Assembly: GCA_020740775.1 (NCBI GenBank)
Contig: JAHEWK010000023.1
Coordinates: 806,001-870,000 of the forward strand
DNA from: Ilyonectria destructans
Lineage: Eukaryota > Ascomycota > Sordariomycetes > Hypocreales > Nectriaceae
Direction of reading: 5' to 3'
Length of the DNA: 64,000 nt
A program made the position numbers and the translations under genes. The stretch's first letter is position 1. Each line of letters begins with the position of its first letter. The notes under the pieces are model-generated. The model was not told the origin of the DNA. It searched no databases and saw nothing but the letters and a program-made list of their open reading frames with translations. Positions 20,566 through 30,636 of this stretch are shown here, in pieces.

Positions 20566-20942
20566 GCGGGAGGATACGAACTTGGTGGTACTTGGCATGA
20601 TAATCTGCACTCGCAATGAAAGACTAGGCAATAAAAATGCCTCAATGGACGACTTGGATGCTGACTGATGAGTTCCAAAACACTGACTATGTGTGATACC
20701 ATACGCCAAAGATATCCAACTTACCCAGGAATTCACTACTATAGAGCCACTTGCTGCAGAATTATCATGGTAGTTATGAAGATCTGTATTGAGTCGTGGT
20801 CTCCATTTGTGCTCTCTCTAAAACCTGAGATAGAAACGTGATTCGGAGGCACGGTATGGAAAGGGTGTACTTAAGATGGCCTAGGCACAAGTCACTAATG
20901 CTAGTTCAGCTACGTACCCTGCAAGATATAATATAAAGCCTG
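20566..20942. other. Intergenic region between relic and bZIP gene
   Basis: No gene recognised. It probably holds the 3' flank of the bZIP-DUF3425 gene. Confidence 0.4.
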
Positions 20943-22059
20943 TTATTGCCCGCTTTGAGGACGTATCTGGAGAGAATGTTCGCCCCTCGTGGTTCTCCAT
21001 TTGTTTGCGATGTCGACAAGTTCACGGCATCCCTCGACAGCCCATGACCACTTTATCAAAAAATGAGCAGTAGCTTCCCAATTCTCTTTCAAATGCGGCT
21101 CTCCCCATAGGATAAGTCCCTTCCCATCTTGTGCAGATTGGCTGTCATCTTGCTGCCGATATTGCTGTGAATTTGGTGTTGATACCGGGCCTCTCTGACT
21201 CTGTGCAGGCAGTGGATGTAAGTATACCCGATCGCCAACAAGATCCTCTAAAAAGTGCCTGTGATTGAACAGATACTGCCGCCTGATGAGATTGTCCCTG
21301 ATTTCAGGGAACGGAAGCGCGTCCATCCAGGTAGGATGTGGGCTGTTCATTTGAACCTGTGTTGGTAAAAGGTCGATTGGCATTGTTCGGTGAGTAGGTC
21401 GAAGCACCACGGTTTCGCATCCTATTGCGAAGTCGGGGAGTAGGGGCGGATCGTGAACGGCGCTGATGTAACTTGCCACGGCTCTCACTACACTTCTGTT
21501 ATGCATGAGCCCTCGGCATGCGTTGTGGGTGATGAGATGGATCAGAATGTGGTCAGCAGGTAGAGAAGGCCCGGGATCATGGACTACTTCGGGCTCTAGA
21601 GAAAGCAGTGCTCTGCTTGGTATTCTGCGGACTCTGGTTGTCTGAGGCTGGAGTGGTTGGGTGGTTCCATGGTCAAGAGCCTGTCGGTCGTTGGCAGCGG
21701 TGTCCGAAGTGAGAACAAGGGGCCGAGAAGTCTGCATTGAGAGGTCAAGACCATTATCCAATCGCCAGCGTTCAATCCGAAAAGGGTTCTTTTGAGTCTT
21801 GGTATCCGTGTCCTCTTGGTCCTTGATCCGCTGCCCTGATCATTCCATCAGCTAGGAAGACAGCTTACAGTTACAGGCATCTCGTAATCTTACTGCGCGC
21901 TCTCTGGTTCAGTCGGTTCTGCAATTTCTTGCGCTCTCTCCGCTCCTCCACAGTGGGCTTTTGGTGAGTGGGCACCATCTTCGCAACGAGCCGATATGAG
22001 AGGAACATCAGTCCGAGTAACATCAGGACCGGGACTCGACATTTGGGAATTTCCATCAT
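20943..22059 (-). CDS. bZIP-type transcription factor, DUF3425 family
   Basis: Exon 1 encodes VEERRERKKLQNRLNQRAR. An intron starting at 21893 (GTAAG) and ending about 50 bp on restores RRQRIKDQ and NPFRIERWRLDNGLD. This gives a canonical fungal bZIP basic region without a long zipper, followed by the DUF3425 domain (residues ~120-320, with HLITHNACRGLMHNRSV and the C-terminal LVDIANKWRTTRGE). It is nuclear and probably a regulator of metabolism or stress genes. The start is uncertain. The in-frame ATG pair at 22059 or the ATG at 21978 would give an intact product. An ATG at 22075 needs an extra intron. It is divergent from the SDR at 22622. Confidence 0.75.
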
Positions 22060-22099
22060 CGCCGCTAGGCGTCATGCGAAGGACTAAGCCTAAAAAGGC

Positions 22100-22375
22100 G
22101 AAAACTGTCAGCCAGCTTAACCATGTCAACTCCGACGCTATGACGACAAGGGCAAAAACGGTCAGCCAGCTTACAACGCCTGTAACCATGGTTAACTCCA
22201 GCGCTATAACGGAGAGGGCAATTACGGTCAGCCAGCTTGCAAAGCCAAAACCATGTCAACCCCAGCGCTATAACGGAAAGGGCAAATACGGTCAGCTAGC
22301 TTGCAAAGCCTGTAACTAAGTCAACTCCAGCGCTATGACGGAAAGGGCAAATACGGTCAGCTAAGTTCCGACGGA
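22100..22375. repeat. About four and a half 65-bp tandem repeats in the shared bZIP/SDR promoter
   Basis: Units read ACGGTCAGCCAGCTT, then GCAAAGCCTGTAAC, TCAACTCCAGCGCTAT and AACGGAAAGGGCAAAT. Successive units diverge by 10-20%. The array lies immediately upstream of the bZIP start and before the SDR. An inverted partial copy lies at 17538-17738. The palindrome-containing AGCGCT core and CGGTCAGC are candidate binding sites (inference). Confidence 0.85.
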
Positions 22376-22621
22376 GACAGCACCTGTGCAGGAGCGGGCA
22401 GAGAACGCGGGGCGCTGGGGGACTAAGAGACACCCAGATAGGAGATAGGGATATAACACTACATAGACAGAATAGTGTTTATAGGCGGAGGATGTATCTC
22501 CAAACCAAGTATAAAAGACCTGGGGAACATCAGCTTCTGAGGTCCATCTCCATACTGATCTACTTGTTCCTTGCCTACATCACCTCTCAGCCCCAATTCT
22601 CAATCGACAGAATCACCAAAT

Positions 22622-23617
22622 ATGTCTCGCTACGCAGCAGCCCACGCCAATCCTCAGGGTCCCGGCGACGCCAGACCAACCGCGCTGCAGATCATCAAAG
22701 ATGAAGGTGTGGAGGGCAAACTGCAAGACAAGGTCATGGTCATCACTGGCACCTCGTCAGGGATTGGAATCGAGACAGTTCGTGCTCTCTCGGCTACTGG
22801 AGCCAAGCTTTTCTTGACGGCCCGAAATCTCGCCAAAGCCAAGGAAGCCCTAGCTGGCATTTTCGACCCCAGCCGCATGGAGCTTGTCGAGATGGACCAA
22901 GAGTCTCTGGAAAGTGTCCGTCTCGCAGCCAACAACATTCTAGCTAAGACGGACAAGATCAACATCCTGGTCAACAATGCCGGAATCATGGCCATCCAGA
23001 CCCTTCAGTTCACCAAAGACGGTCACGAGCTGCAGTTCGGCACCAATCACTTGTCCCACTTCTTGTTCTTCGAGCTGCTAAAGCCGGCACTGCTGGCAGC
23101 TACTACGCCAGACTTTCACAGCCGTGTTGTCGTTGTGGCTTCTACCGCACACCTGAGGAATGGCATCAATGCCTCGGACAACTATAACTTCGAAAAGAGC
23201 GAATATACTCCTTGGGGAGCCTACGGACAGTCCAAAACTGCCAACATTTACATGGCCAACGAACTGGAGCGGCGACATGGCTCTCAGGGCCTTCACGGGA
23301 TAAGCCTACACCCTGGTGGGATCATGACCCCTCTCGCAAAGCATCTTTCACAAGCTGAGTTGGAGAGCGCCGGCAGCGACGGGGAGCTCTTTAAGCAGTT
23401 CAAGAGCCCTGAGCAAGGAGCTGCAACCACTGTTTGGGCGGCAATTGGGAAGCAGTGGGAGGGAAGGGGAGGGAAATATCTTGCCGAGTGCGCTGAGGCG
23501 GGTCCCTCAGAGGACGAGAGCAACCCTTTTGGCTCGGGGTACGCCAAGCATGCGTTCGATCCGGAGGCCGAGGGTCGACTATGGAGGGACTCGCTCAGGC
23601 TCGTTGGGTTGTCTTGA
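22622..23617 (+). CDS. Short-chain dehydrogenase/reductase (retinol-dehydrogenase-like)
   Basis: A 331-residue classical SDR. The cofactor motif TGTSSGIG is at 43-50, NNAG at 118-121, the catalytic Ser in VVASTAH near 174, and Tyr-x3-Lys (YGQSK) at 201-205. It should oxidise or reduce a hydrophobic alcohol or ketone with NAD(P), in the cytosol. The ATG at 22622 is chosen because it is the first ATG of the frame and agrees with family starts; the frame stays open upstream. The gene is intact and shares its upstream region, including the tandem repeats, with the divergent bZIP gene. Co-regulation is plausible. Confidence 0.9.
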   Translation: MSRYAAAHANPQGPGDARPTALQIIKDEGVEGKLQDKVMVITGTSSGIGIETVRALSATGAKLFLTARNLAKAKEALAGIFDPSRMELVEMDQESLESVRLAANNILAKTDKINILVNNAGIMAIQTLQFTKDGHELQFGTNHLSHFLFFELLKPALLAATTPDFHSRVVVVASTAHLRNGINASDNYNFEKSEYTPWGAYGQSKTANIYMANELERRHGSQGLHGISLHPGGIMTPLAKHLSQAELESAGSDGELFKQFKSPEQGAATTVWAAIGKQWEGRGGKYLAECAEAGPSEDESNPFGSGYAKHAFDPEAEGRLWRDSLRLVGLS

Positions 23618-24152
23618 AATCATTGCGACTAGATAATTGTGACCCGACACTCAGTTCTAGGTATCTTCACACATACATGGAGGAAGACCATCAATTTGTC
23701 ATTGACACCAAACGATCGTACGACAGCTGTTCGGCAGTAAACTCGCCGACCCAACAGTGATCCAAGTGAGGAACAGGAACGTGACGGCGACGTTAAGCAC
23801 TTGCGGACCTTTATTTCCATCCTGCCAGCCGAACTCGTGTGCTAGCTGGGTTACTGATGGACCCATCCAGCAGTGAAACGAGGACGCCGCTGTCTCGCGC
23901 TCTCCTCTGGAGTGCTTAGTGGGATGCGCAGCGGCTTAAGCCTCTTAGCTGCTGCTTAACTGAACGCGAACGTAGAGAGGATTCGTCGGCGGGCGAAAGT
24001 CGATGAATCTAAACTGTGCTTTTTTTAATATTTTATTGGCGGGGCGGAGCGTTGTTATGTTGTGGGCAGCTTGCAGACTGCAAATCTGGCCGGGACAGCG
24101 GACGGTGGCGAGCACGTGCATCCAACAATATGTTTCAAGAGCAACACCCGAT
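23618..24152. other. Intergenic region left of the 24-kb element
   Basis: No supported gene. The sequence is ordinary and ends at a TA dinucleotide that abuts the terminal repeat at 24155. Confidence 0.5.
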
Positions 24153-24154
24153 TA

Positions 24155-24345
24155 CGGCAGGCTATAGGGGTGACTTGTTGCAAAACCCCAAAATCCACCA
24201 CGCAAGTGTCGAAATGGGCTAGCGGCATGGACATCCCGCCCCGCAGTACATTGCTCCATGTACCTCAGCGTCGATTACCTGGGTTTTTTTTTCGCGTTTC
24301 AACAGATGCAAGTAAAGCAGCGGGGCCGCAGCGGACCAGCAAAGC
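24155..24345 (+). repeat. Left terminal repeat, includes start of DDE_1 gene
   Basis: Begins CGGCAGGCTATAGGGG after a TA. It contains GTACATTGCTCCATGTAC, an inverted repeat that can form a hairpin, and extends into the helix-turn-helix codons of the transposase. It is homologous to 31564-31754 on the opposite strand. Confidence 0.75.
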
Positions 24346-25969
24346 GCATTTTCATTATCGATTAAGAGGCGTACCGTCAAAGTCTGAGGTCACCCATCCT
24401 TCCCAGCTGTTATCCAAGTCTCAGGAGTCCAGATTAGTCACATGGATACTTCGACAAGAGGCCTTGGGCTATGCTCCTTCTCACAGTCAAGTTCGCGCCA
24501 CCGTCGCTGCCCTCTTGAGACAACAAGGCCGGGAAAGGGTAATCGGTGCACACTGGATAGCCAGGTTCATGAAACGTCATCCAGCTATCAAGACGAAGAT
24601 AGGGAAACGCCAGGAGGCCTCGAGATTCAATTCTTTTACTCCAATGGCCGTCAATTGGTACTTTGATATCCGGGAGAGAGAGTATGGTTGGATCAAGGCT
24701 GAGAACACAGTTAATGTTGACGAGGGCGGTATTATGGCTGGATTTGGTGAGTATTTATCGTTTTTGCCACAAAACTCACTAATCCATTGCGAATCTAGGC
24801 TTGGATTCCTTGGTTATCGGCAGTAGTGATCCTAAGAGGAAGGCCTTCCTCAAAGGCTCTCAGTCCCGCGTTTGGACTAGCTTTATCGAAGCCGTGACTG
24901 CAGATGGCCGTCTTCTGAAACCTGGGATTATTTTCAAAGGCAAAGAGCTTCAGCAGCAATGGTTTATCAATGAGTTCAAGAAGATAGCCGACTGGTATTT
25001 TATCACTTCTGAGAACGGCTGGACAGACAACCATATCGCAGTTGAGTGGCTTAGAGAGGTCTATCTGCCTCAAACCCGGCCAGAAGATGAGTCCGATGCC
25101 AGACTTATTATATTAGATGGCCATGGAAGCCATGTATCTGCAAGTACCTAACTGGTCTGGGTTATAAATGTCGCTGACTCAAAATCCAGGATGAGTGGAT
25201 GGCTACGTGCTTTTTGAATAACGTATATTGTTGTTACCTGCCGGCACATTGCTCTCATGGTCTCCAGCCGCTGGACAATGGTGTTTTTAATGCCTCCAAA
25301 GCTGCATATCGCAAAGAACTCCAAAAACTGGCAAGCCTGACTGATTCTGCACCGGTGGATAAGGCCAACTTCATCAAGGCTTATGCCAAAGCCAGGGAAG
25401 TGGGTATGACCCAGAAAAATATCCTCTCAGGCTGGAGAGTGACTGGAAATTGGCCAATTTCACGACGGAAAGCCCTCATACATCCAGAGATTCAACCAGA
25501 CAAGAAGGAAACTACGCCTGAATTAGAGGGTCTCAAGAACGGGCAACTCAACTCTGATAATACGCCAAAAACCAGCCGTCATATCAGAGATCTGGGGAAA
25601 AACAAGAGCCCTTCAACCAGAAGACGGTATTCTGTGATATCGAAAGGGTTTGAAGCCCAAGAATCAAAGATTGCCTCCCTAAGCTCAAGAATCGCCAGTC
25701 TGGAGGAGGAAGTCGGCCGGTTGAGTAGAGGCAAGAGGAGAAAAGCCATACCCAATCCCAACAAGAAGTTCATGACATTAGCCGAGGCTCTAGTGGCTGG
25801 TGAGACTATTCCCGAGCCAATCCAAGCAAATGAGGAGACGGGGGCTGTTGAGGATGTGATCGAGGTGGGAGGGATGCAGAAGGATGAAAGTTCAAACTCG
25901 GAGGCGGAAGAGTTACTCATTGTACGCACTCGCTCAGGCCGCGAGGTTAAAAGGCCAAGAAAATATTAA
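24227..25969 (+). CDS. DDE_1 (pogo/CENP-B-like) transposase, apparently intact
   Basis: Three exons: 24227-24746, 24799-25139 and 25190-25969 join in frame to 546 codons. Intron 1 is GT-AG. Intron 2 begins GCAAGT, a GC-AG intron, and restores DGHGSHVSDEWM. An N-terminal psq-type helix-turn-helix (SKAAGPQRTSKAHFHYRLRG) is followed by the CENP-B-like second DNA-binding domain (ILRQEALGYAPSHSQVRAT). The catalytic residues sit in NVDEGG, LIILDGHGSH and LQPLDNGVF. The C-terminus has a coiled coil (SKIASLSSRIASLEEEV) and a basic end. It cuts and pastes DNA between TA-flanked ends in the nucleus. No stops or RIP marks were found, so it may be functional. Confidence 0.85.
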
Positions 25970-26069
25970 AATATATTGAATTCTAACCTGAGCACTGGAA
26001 ATGAGTTTATTTTTGCTAATTTTGTTAAGTTTTTCTCATGAGGTTGAAAAAATGCATTTTGTATGGGGA

Positions 26070-26125
26070 AACTTTTTTTTTGCTTATCGGTAGAGGGGTC
26101 TTATCGGTGGAGGGGTATCGCATGG
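26070..26125. repeat. Tandem CTTATCGGT(A/G)GAGGGGT pair downstream of DDE_1 gene
   Basis: Two adjacent copies of a 16-bp motif (CTTATCGGTAGAGGGGT and CTTATCGGTGGAGGGGT) about 110 bp after the transposase stop. They could be subterminal sites of a 3' end, but no convincing inverted match to the 24155 terminus was found. Confidence 0.45.
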
Positions 26126-26300
26126 TAATGGAGTATCTAGGTGCCATAGCTTATGTGATCCCTGCTTCATTGAGAGTACAGCCGCCGCTTGCGCCCTTCC
26201 TGCCAAAGCGTCGCAATGGAGTCATCCTCGTCACATCACGCAGCTCGGATCAGTGATCGGAATGGTCTGGTCTGTCTTGGTCTCGGTCTGGTCTAGACTG

Positions 26301-26335
26301 CGGAGGCCCATAGGGCACACTGTTGCAAAACTCCC
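26301..26335 (+). repeat. Internal copy of the terminal-repeat motif
   Basis: CGGAGGCCCATAGGGCACAC followed by TGTTGCAAAACTCC matches the tips at 24155, 31754 and 47441. The common core is TAGGG(C/G)(T/A)CACTGTTGCAAAAC. It could be the left end of a 5.45-kb integrase unit (26301-31754) similar in size to the element at 47441-52727, but the flanking dinucleotide is TG rather than TA. Confidence 0.6.
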
Positions 26336-27073
26336 TGTCAGCTGTCTTTAGTGCCCATCCCCCACTATTAGGCCAGAAATGACCCCACACCTTACTAATC
26401 CAGATACTTCAGCATAAGTAGTAAGCAGGTACTGCGGACCAGCTGCGGGCCCGCGCGATTCGTATCCGTCCAACCTGCTGTTTGAATGCTACGAAGTGGC
26501 AACGTGCTCCAGTGATGTTGTAGAACCTCAATCTACACAATACGGTCCAAGCTATTTAGTTCTTTCCAAGCAATCACTAGCGAACTATAAGGCATTGTAA
26601 TCAACCTGATTTTCATTTGCTATGGTTGTAAGTCGAAATGCCGCTGTGCCGGATGTAAACTCCCGGTACTTATCCAGCCTTCAAAGTGGCCTCAACCTCC
26701 AAATTTGACGGCGCTGAGGACGTGTATATGCCAGCGTCCCTTTCACAATAGCCTCAAATTTTCATTCAGAGACTCAAATTGCGATCCCCATTTGAGCTGG
26801 TATTTTTTTTGCTCAAGGATTCTTCACACCAGGTGTCAACCGCCTATGTATGAGCACACAGCTTGGTAAGCCAGCAGCGGCTCAGCGCAGTGTTCCCGAG
26901 TCGGGTCAGCAGAGGACTAGCGTGGCGATCTCACGCTCAAGAGAGTCTAGTGATCACCATTCATCGTAGCAAAGGGTAACATTGTTATGTTTTGTAAACA
27001 ATAAAATCTCGTTCCCAATGTCAACTTGTTTCATTCTTTGCTTCTCTTGGCCCAAGGTCTCTCCTTAAACAGA
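26336..27073. other. Non-coding leader region before the accessory gene
   Basis: AT-rich, no supported gene. It contains several CCTCAAA/CTCAAAT motifs (26690-26800) of unknown meaning. Confidence 0.4.
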
Positions 27074-28387
27074 ATGGAACCCCTAGACATTCCCCCTGAG
27101 TATGTCTACTGCGTCAAAGCCGGGAAGAAACATCATGATCTCTTTACCACGATATACGCTGGCGAAAACTATTGTGGCCGTTGCGGTTTAGCCAACCCCT
27201 TTCAATCCCAAGGTCGGGCCAGGTCCAGAACTCCAGCCCTTCCGGGCCCCTATGATGAGGTGGTTGAGGTCGAAGACTCTCCGCCACAGCCAGCCAGTCC
27301 AGCAAGTCAGCTTATGCGTGACAGACCAAAACTAGTATCGTCTTCCGGTATTGGGTACGCGCAACTACTGCCCAACACGGTGCCTGTCTCCAATGGAGTG
27401 ACTGCGAATACACGGGCACGCCTATATCCCTCTAAGCCGGCAAGCGATACTCCCTATCCGCAATTCATGGCGGTCGCATCGGCGGCCAGTCAGGCCATTC
27501 AAAACACCAAAGGCAGCACCAGAAAGCCTAAGCGGCAGCGCACTAGCTACCAATGGGTCCACATCAGTCTCCTGCTCGTGAGCTTGGAGACCAGGTACTT
27601 CAATGGCCTTGCGATAGAGGTCCCAGAGACGGTGCTGCCTCTAAAGGATACAGTGATCAAGTTTAGCGCGGCCGACCTCCTTACCTGGCCTTCATTCACT
27701 CGGGTCTTATTTGAGCACCTGCGTCCACTCCCAAGCACCATCGATCCAACCAACAAAGAGCTTTGGAACCTTTCTTACGCTTCGTCCTTTTCTGGCAAGA
27801 AAATCGTTACCGTTCCCAACACCGATAAGTACACGACGCCGTCAAGCATGCTCGCTTCTGGACACTTTTCGAACAACCAATCTGGGCAGGTAAAGGTGCT
27901 CGTTGTCCTGACATCGACCGATGTCGTTGACAAGCAGGAGCCAATCACCCCGCTGAGGCCAGACGAGTACTTAACGCCTGTCAGGAAAGACAAAAAAAGG
28001 AAGGTCAAACAGGAGGACTCAAGCCCAGAGCTGAAGAAGCGTATCAAGCAAGAGAGGCAGATCAAGAAAGAGAAGGGTGTAAAGAATGGGAGACAAGTCA
28101 AGCAGGAAAACGCAGTTCCGGCTTCCTCCTACTCGAACCCGGCGGTTGATGAGGGCAGCACAATCGTCGACAACATTGTTGTGCAGGTGGATGCAGCAGA
28201 TCTGAGCGATCTGGAGGATCCCGTTGACGATCTAGTTTTCGACAGCGTCTCCGACGTGGAAGGGGATGAGCGTGAGGCAGACCAAGGCCCCGAGATCGAA
28301 CGTGGGAATGACGCAGGTTTTTTTAACAGAGTTCGTAAGAATCCCGGCCAAATTTTCACCCAGAGAAATACTGACCTCAGAAGATAA
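27074..28387 (+). CDS. Accessory protein A of integrase element (CHCC finger, SIM-like and psi-K-x-E motifs)
   Basis: A 437-residue protein of no named family. The ATG at 27074 is the first in frame. N-terminus: Cys-x6-His-x13-Cys-x2-Cys (CVKAGKKHH, then CGRC), a likely zinc finger. Then comes VVEVEDSPPQP, resembling a SUMO-interaction motif followed by acidic residues. A hydrophobic central region (residues ~180-320) follows, including WNLSYASSFSGKKIVTVP and QVKVLVVL. Next is a Lys-rich NLS-like stretch with four psi-K-x-E matches (VKQE, IKQE, IKKE, VKQE), then an acidic tail (DLSDLEDPVDDLVFDSVSD). The same order of features occurs in the protein at 48373-49542. It is convergent with the integrase gene. 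The function is unknown; a nuclear cofactor of transposition is the simplest guess. Confidence 0.75.
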   Translation: MEPLDIPPEYVYCVKAGKKHHDLFTTIYAGENYCGRCGLANPFQSQGRARSRTPALPGPYDEVVEVEDSPPQPASPASQLMRDRPKLVSSSGIGYAQLLPNTVPVSNGVTANTRARLYPSKPASDTPYPQFMAVASAASQAIQNTKGSTRKPKRQRTSYQWVHISLLLVSLETRYFNGLAIEVPETVLPLKDTVIKFSAADLLTWPSFTRVLFEHLRPLPSTIDPTNKELWNLSYASSFSGKKIVTVPNTDKYTTPSSMLASGHFSNNQSGQVKVLVVLTSTDVVDKQEPITPLRPDEYLTPVRKDKKRKVKQEDSSPELKKRIKQERQIKKEKGVKNGRQVKQENAVPASSYSNPAVDEGSTIVDNIVVQVDAADLSDLEDPVDDLVFDSVSDVEGDEREADQGPEIERGNDAGFFNRVRKNPGQIFTQRNTDLRR

Positions 28388-28729
28388 ACCTGCAGTCGGC
28401 AGTCACACCAGAATCTACCGAACAAGCTCCAACACAACAATTTGAGGATAATGCCGTCGAAGGAATCCCCCCGGCCCACTCAACACGTTTTAGGGGCACG
28501 AAGATCCCCATGACCTTTGCCTCTCGACCTAGAAAGAGGAGAGATTGACTATTCAAGCTACCCATCAGAGGTGCCAGCGTCCTCCTCGTCATCACTTATT
28601 CCCTCAATGTCATTTCCATTTTCGTCTTCAACGCCAAGTTCAACAAGCGGCTGTTCTGCTGGTTCCATATCTGCAAGCTCCTCTTGATGGGCTTGATTTG
28701 CTCGTGCAAGTAGTGCTTCCTATACATAG

Positions 28730-30280
28730 TTAACTGGATACTTTAATGCGCAGATAGACATAGCATCTTACATATTCGGCAACTCCCCCGGTCGGTGCTC
28801 TACGGTAGGCTAGCGTAGGCCGTTGTCCACTCTCTATGTGCCGAATGATCCTGTCGCGAAGGGCAAGGTAGAAGCGCTTCAATGGGCGCAACTTGTCAGG
28901 CTCCTGGTGATCGCCGAGGACTACATTATGGTAATCCATTTCGTTAAGAACGTCGCGGCACCATTCCTTTGTCTCTGGCTCAAGACATGTGCTGATGTCG
29001 ATGCCAGCCAGTGGCTGTGCCAGCTCGCCTAGAACTGTACGGTCGATGGGGATTCCCCAATTGCAAGCCTTGCTTGGGTCAGGGTAATGGTAATTCATCC
29101 AAGGTTGGCCGTGCACAACATGAGGCCGGTTCTTCTGAAGGCGAATTTTGTGTAGATTCCACGCCTCTACGAAATCGAAGAGCTCTTTACGCAGCACATA
29201 TTCGAAGACAGCGTAGATAGCAATCTGGTCCTCGAGCATATCGCCGTCAAAGTCCCCATCTCTGGCAAGCTCCCCAAAGTAGTCCACCCACTGCCGTGAA
29301 GAGACGTGAAGCATGCTCTCCCACCACTTCTCGATCTTGACGTTCTTCGTACTCGGTGCCGCCTTGTAGGAATCCTTCATCCGCTTGCCCTGCTGGAAGA
29401 CTTGGCCATTCCATTCCACGCGCCCACCAGCAGCTAAGGCAAAGTTCCAATGGGCTGCTGCGACCAGTGGCGTTTCGCTACCCCGGTCTGCCTGCAAGTA
29501 CCATGGGCGCAAGCCATAAGCGTCGCATGCAGCCAAATACTGCTTCAACACACTCAAGGCGGTGCTGGCTGAGTGGCCAAGGTAGAACCAGACAATATTG
29601 CGGGAGTATGCATCAATCGCGGCGTATATCTCGAAACCGTATGCCTTCAGCTTGTCATGGCCGTCAATGCACCACTGGTAGTTCGGCCCCGGGACGAGGA
29701 ACTGCCCTTTCTTCCTTCGCATCATCCTTCGGCGCATCTCGACATCGTTTGGGAACATGACTTTGTACATTTCAAACAGGGGATCCCTGGGTACCCAAAG
29801 CTGCTGTTGTTGGCGTAGATATGACTGGAGAAACCTTCGACCGTATCCTGCAATGGCATTAGATCGTTGAGCCATCTCGACAATAACTTGCTCTGTCTTC
29901 TCCAACAAAGCAAGGCGTTCCTCGTCGCTGTTTATGCGACGTAGCCAGCGACGGTCCCGGTGGAGTCTGATGCGTTTCAAACCTCTTTTAGTGATAGGCC
30001 AGCCTTGCCTCTGAAGAACACTCAAGGTCTGCTTCTCGGTAAGGCCAACACGGAAGATAAGGTCGTGAATAGCTTCCATGAGCTCTGGAGTCTCAATAGT
30101 GCGTGATTGTTGACGCGGAAGTCCCCAGCTGGCCACCCGCCGCGAGATTGTGCTAAGGTTGACAGCGACATTGTAATGTTTCCGCAGCTTATATCTGATC
30201 TGGCTTCGCGAGACGCCATTGAGGTACAGCAAGCTGACATAGTCGCGATATTGATCGATTGGGTTGGGTGGCCGAGCCAT
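28730..30280 (-). CDS. DDE/rve-type integrase (transposase), intact
   Basis: A 516-residue single-exon protein. Two helix-turn-helix-like segments (residues ~15-55 and 75-110) precede a retroviral-integrase-like core. The catalytic residues are D206 (CIDGHDK), D265 (QADRGSET) and E317 (NVKIEKWWE). The block GFEIYAAIDAYSRNIVWFYLG and the Trp-rich NVKIEKWW are typical of a eukaryotic integrase-core family found in animals and fungi. There is no protease, reverse transcriptase or chromodomain, so it is a DNA transposon enzyme rather than an LTR polyprotein. No stop codons. It faces the accessory gene and lies divergent from the six-cysteine gene. Confidence 0.85.
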   Translation of the reverse strand: MARPPNPIDQYRDYVSLLYLNGVSRSQIRYKLRKHYNVAVNLSTISRRVASWGLPRQQSRTIETPELMEAIHDLIFRVGLTEKQTLSVLQRQGWPITKRGLKRIRLHRDRRWLRRINSDEERLALLEKTEQVIVEMAQRSNAIAGYGRRFLQSYLRQQQQLWVPRDPLFEMYKVMFPNDVEMRRRMMRRKKGQFLVPGPNYQWCIDGHDKLKAYGFEIYAAIDAYSRNIVWFYLGHSASTALSVLKQYLAACDAYGLRPWYLQADRGSETPLVAAAHWNFALAAGGRVEWNGQVFQQGKRMKDSYKAAPSTKNVKIEKWWESMLHVSSRQWVDYFGELARDGDFDGDMLEDQIAIYAVFEYVLRKELFDFVEAWNLHKIRLQKNRPHVVHGQPWMNYHYPDPSKACNWGIPIDRTVLGELAQPLAGIDISTCLEPETKEWCRDVLNEMDYHNVVLGDHQEPDKLRPLKRFYLALRDRIIRHIESGQRPTLAYRRAPTGGVAEYVRCYVYLRIKVSS

Positions 30281-30636
30281 GACAATAGGTAGGGATGAGA
30301 ACCAAAGGCAAGGACGAGGTCGTGGTGTTTAATGCAAGGGGATTTGTGGCTGGAACCCCTATTTGAGCAACGCGATCGGCGCGGACCGTCGCGCTTTTGC
30401 TGCTGCCTCGCTGCGGACTAGATCAACTAGTGGGATGGCGGATACCACTCATTAGGAATAGCTTGGACGCGGATCAATTCAAGAACGCCTCAAGTGGCCT
30501 ATTGATAAATGAGTTTTCCGCTCTGTTCTCATTATCGTCACCAAGGAAACGAATTGGGCTCTTCTAACTGTCACCAAGGTGCTTTTAATCAGAAGCGTAG
30601 TGCAACATAACTGTGCGCCGTCGACTTACATTAGTC

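Noticed and set aside
22100..22375. CRISPR-like or LTR interpretation of the 65-bp array
   Set aside because: Units are contiguous and variable, and sit in a gene promoter. No LTR signals.
26060..26130. Right terminal repeat of the DDE_1 element near 26125
   Set aside because: Only a weak partial match to the 24155 tip. Kept as a tandem motif, not as an element end.
28730..30280. LTR retrotransposon integrase fragment
   Set aside because: The integrase stands alone with its own start, stop and helix-turn-helix. No gag, protease, reverse transcriptase or LTRs nearby, and the related copy has short inverted repeats.
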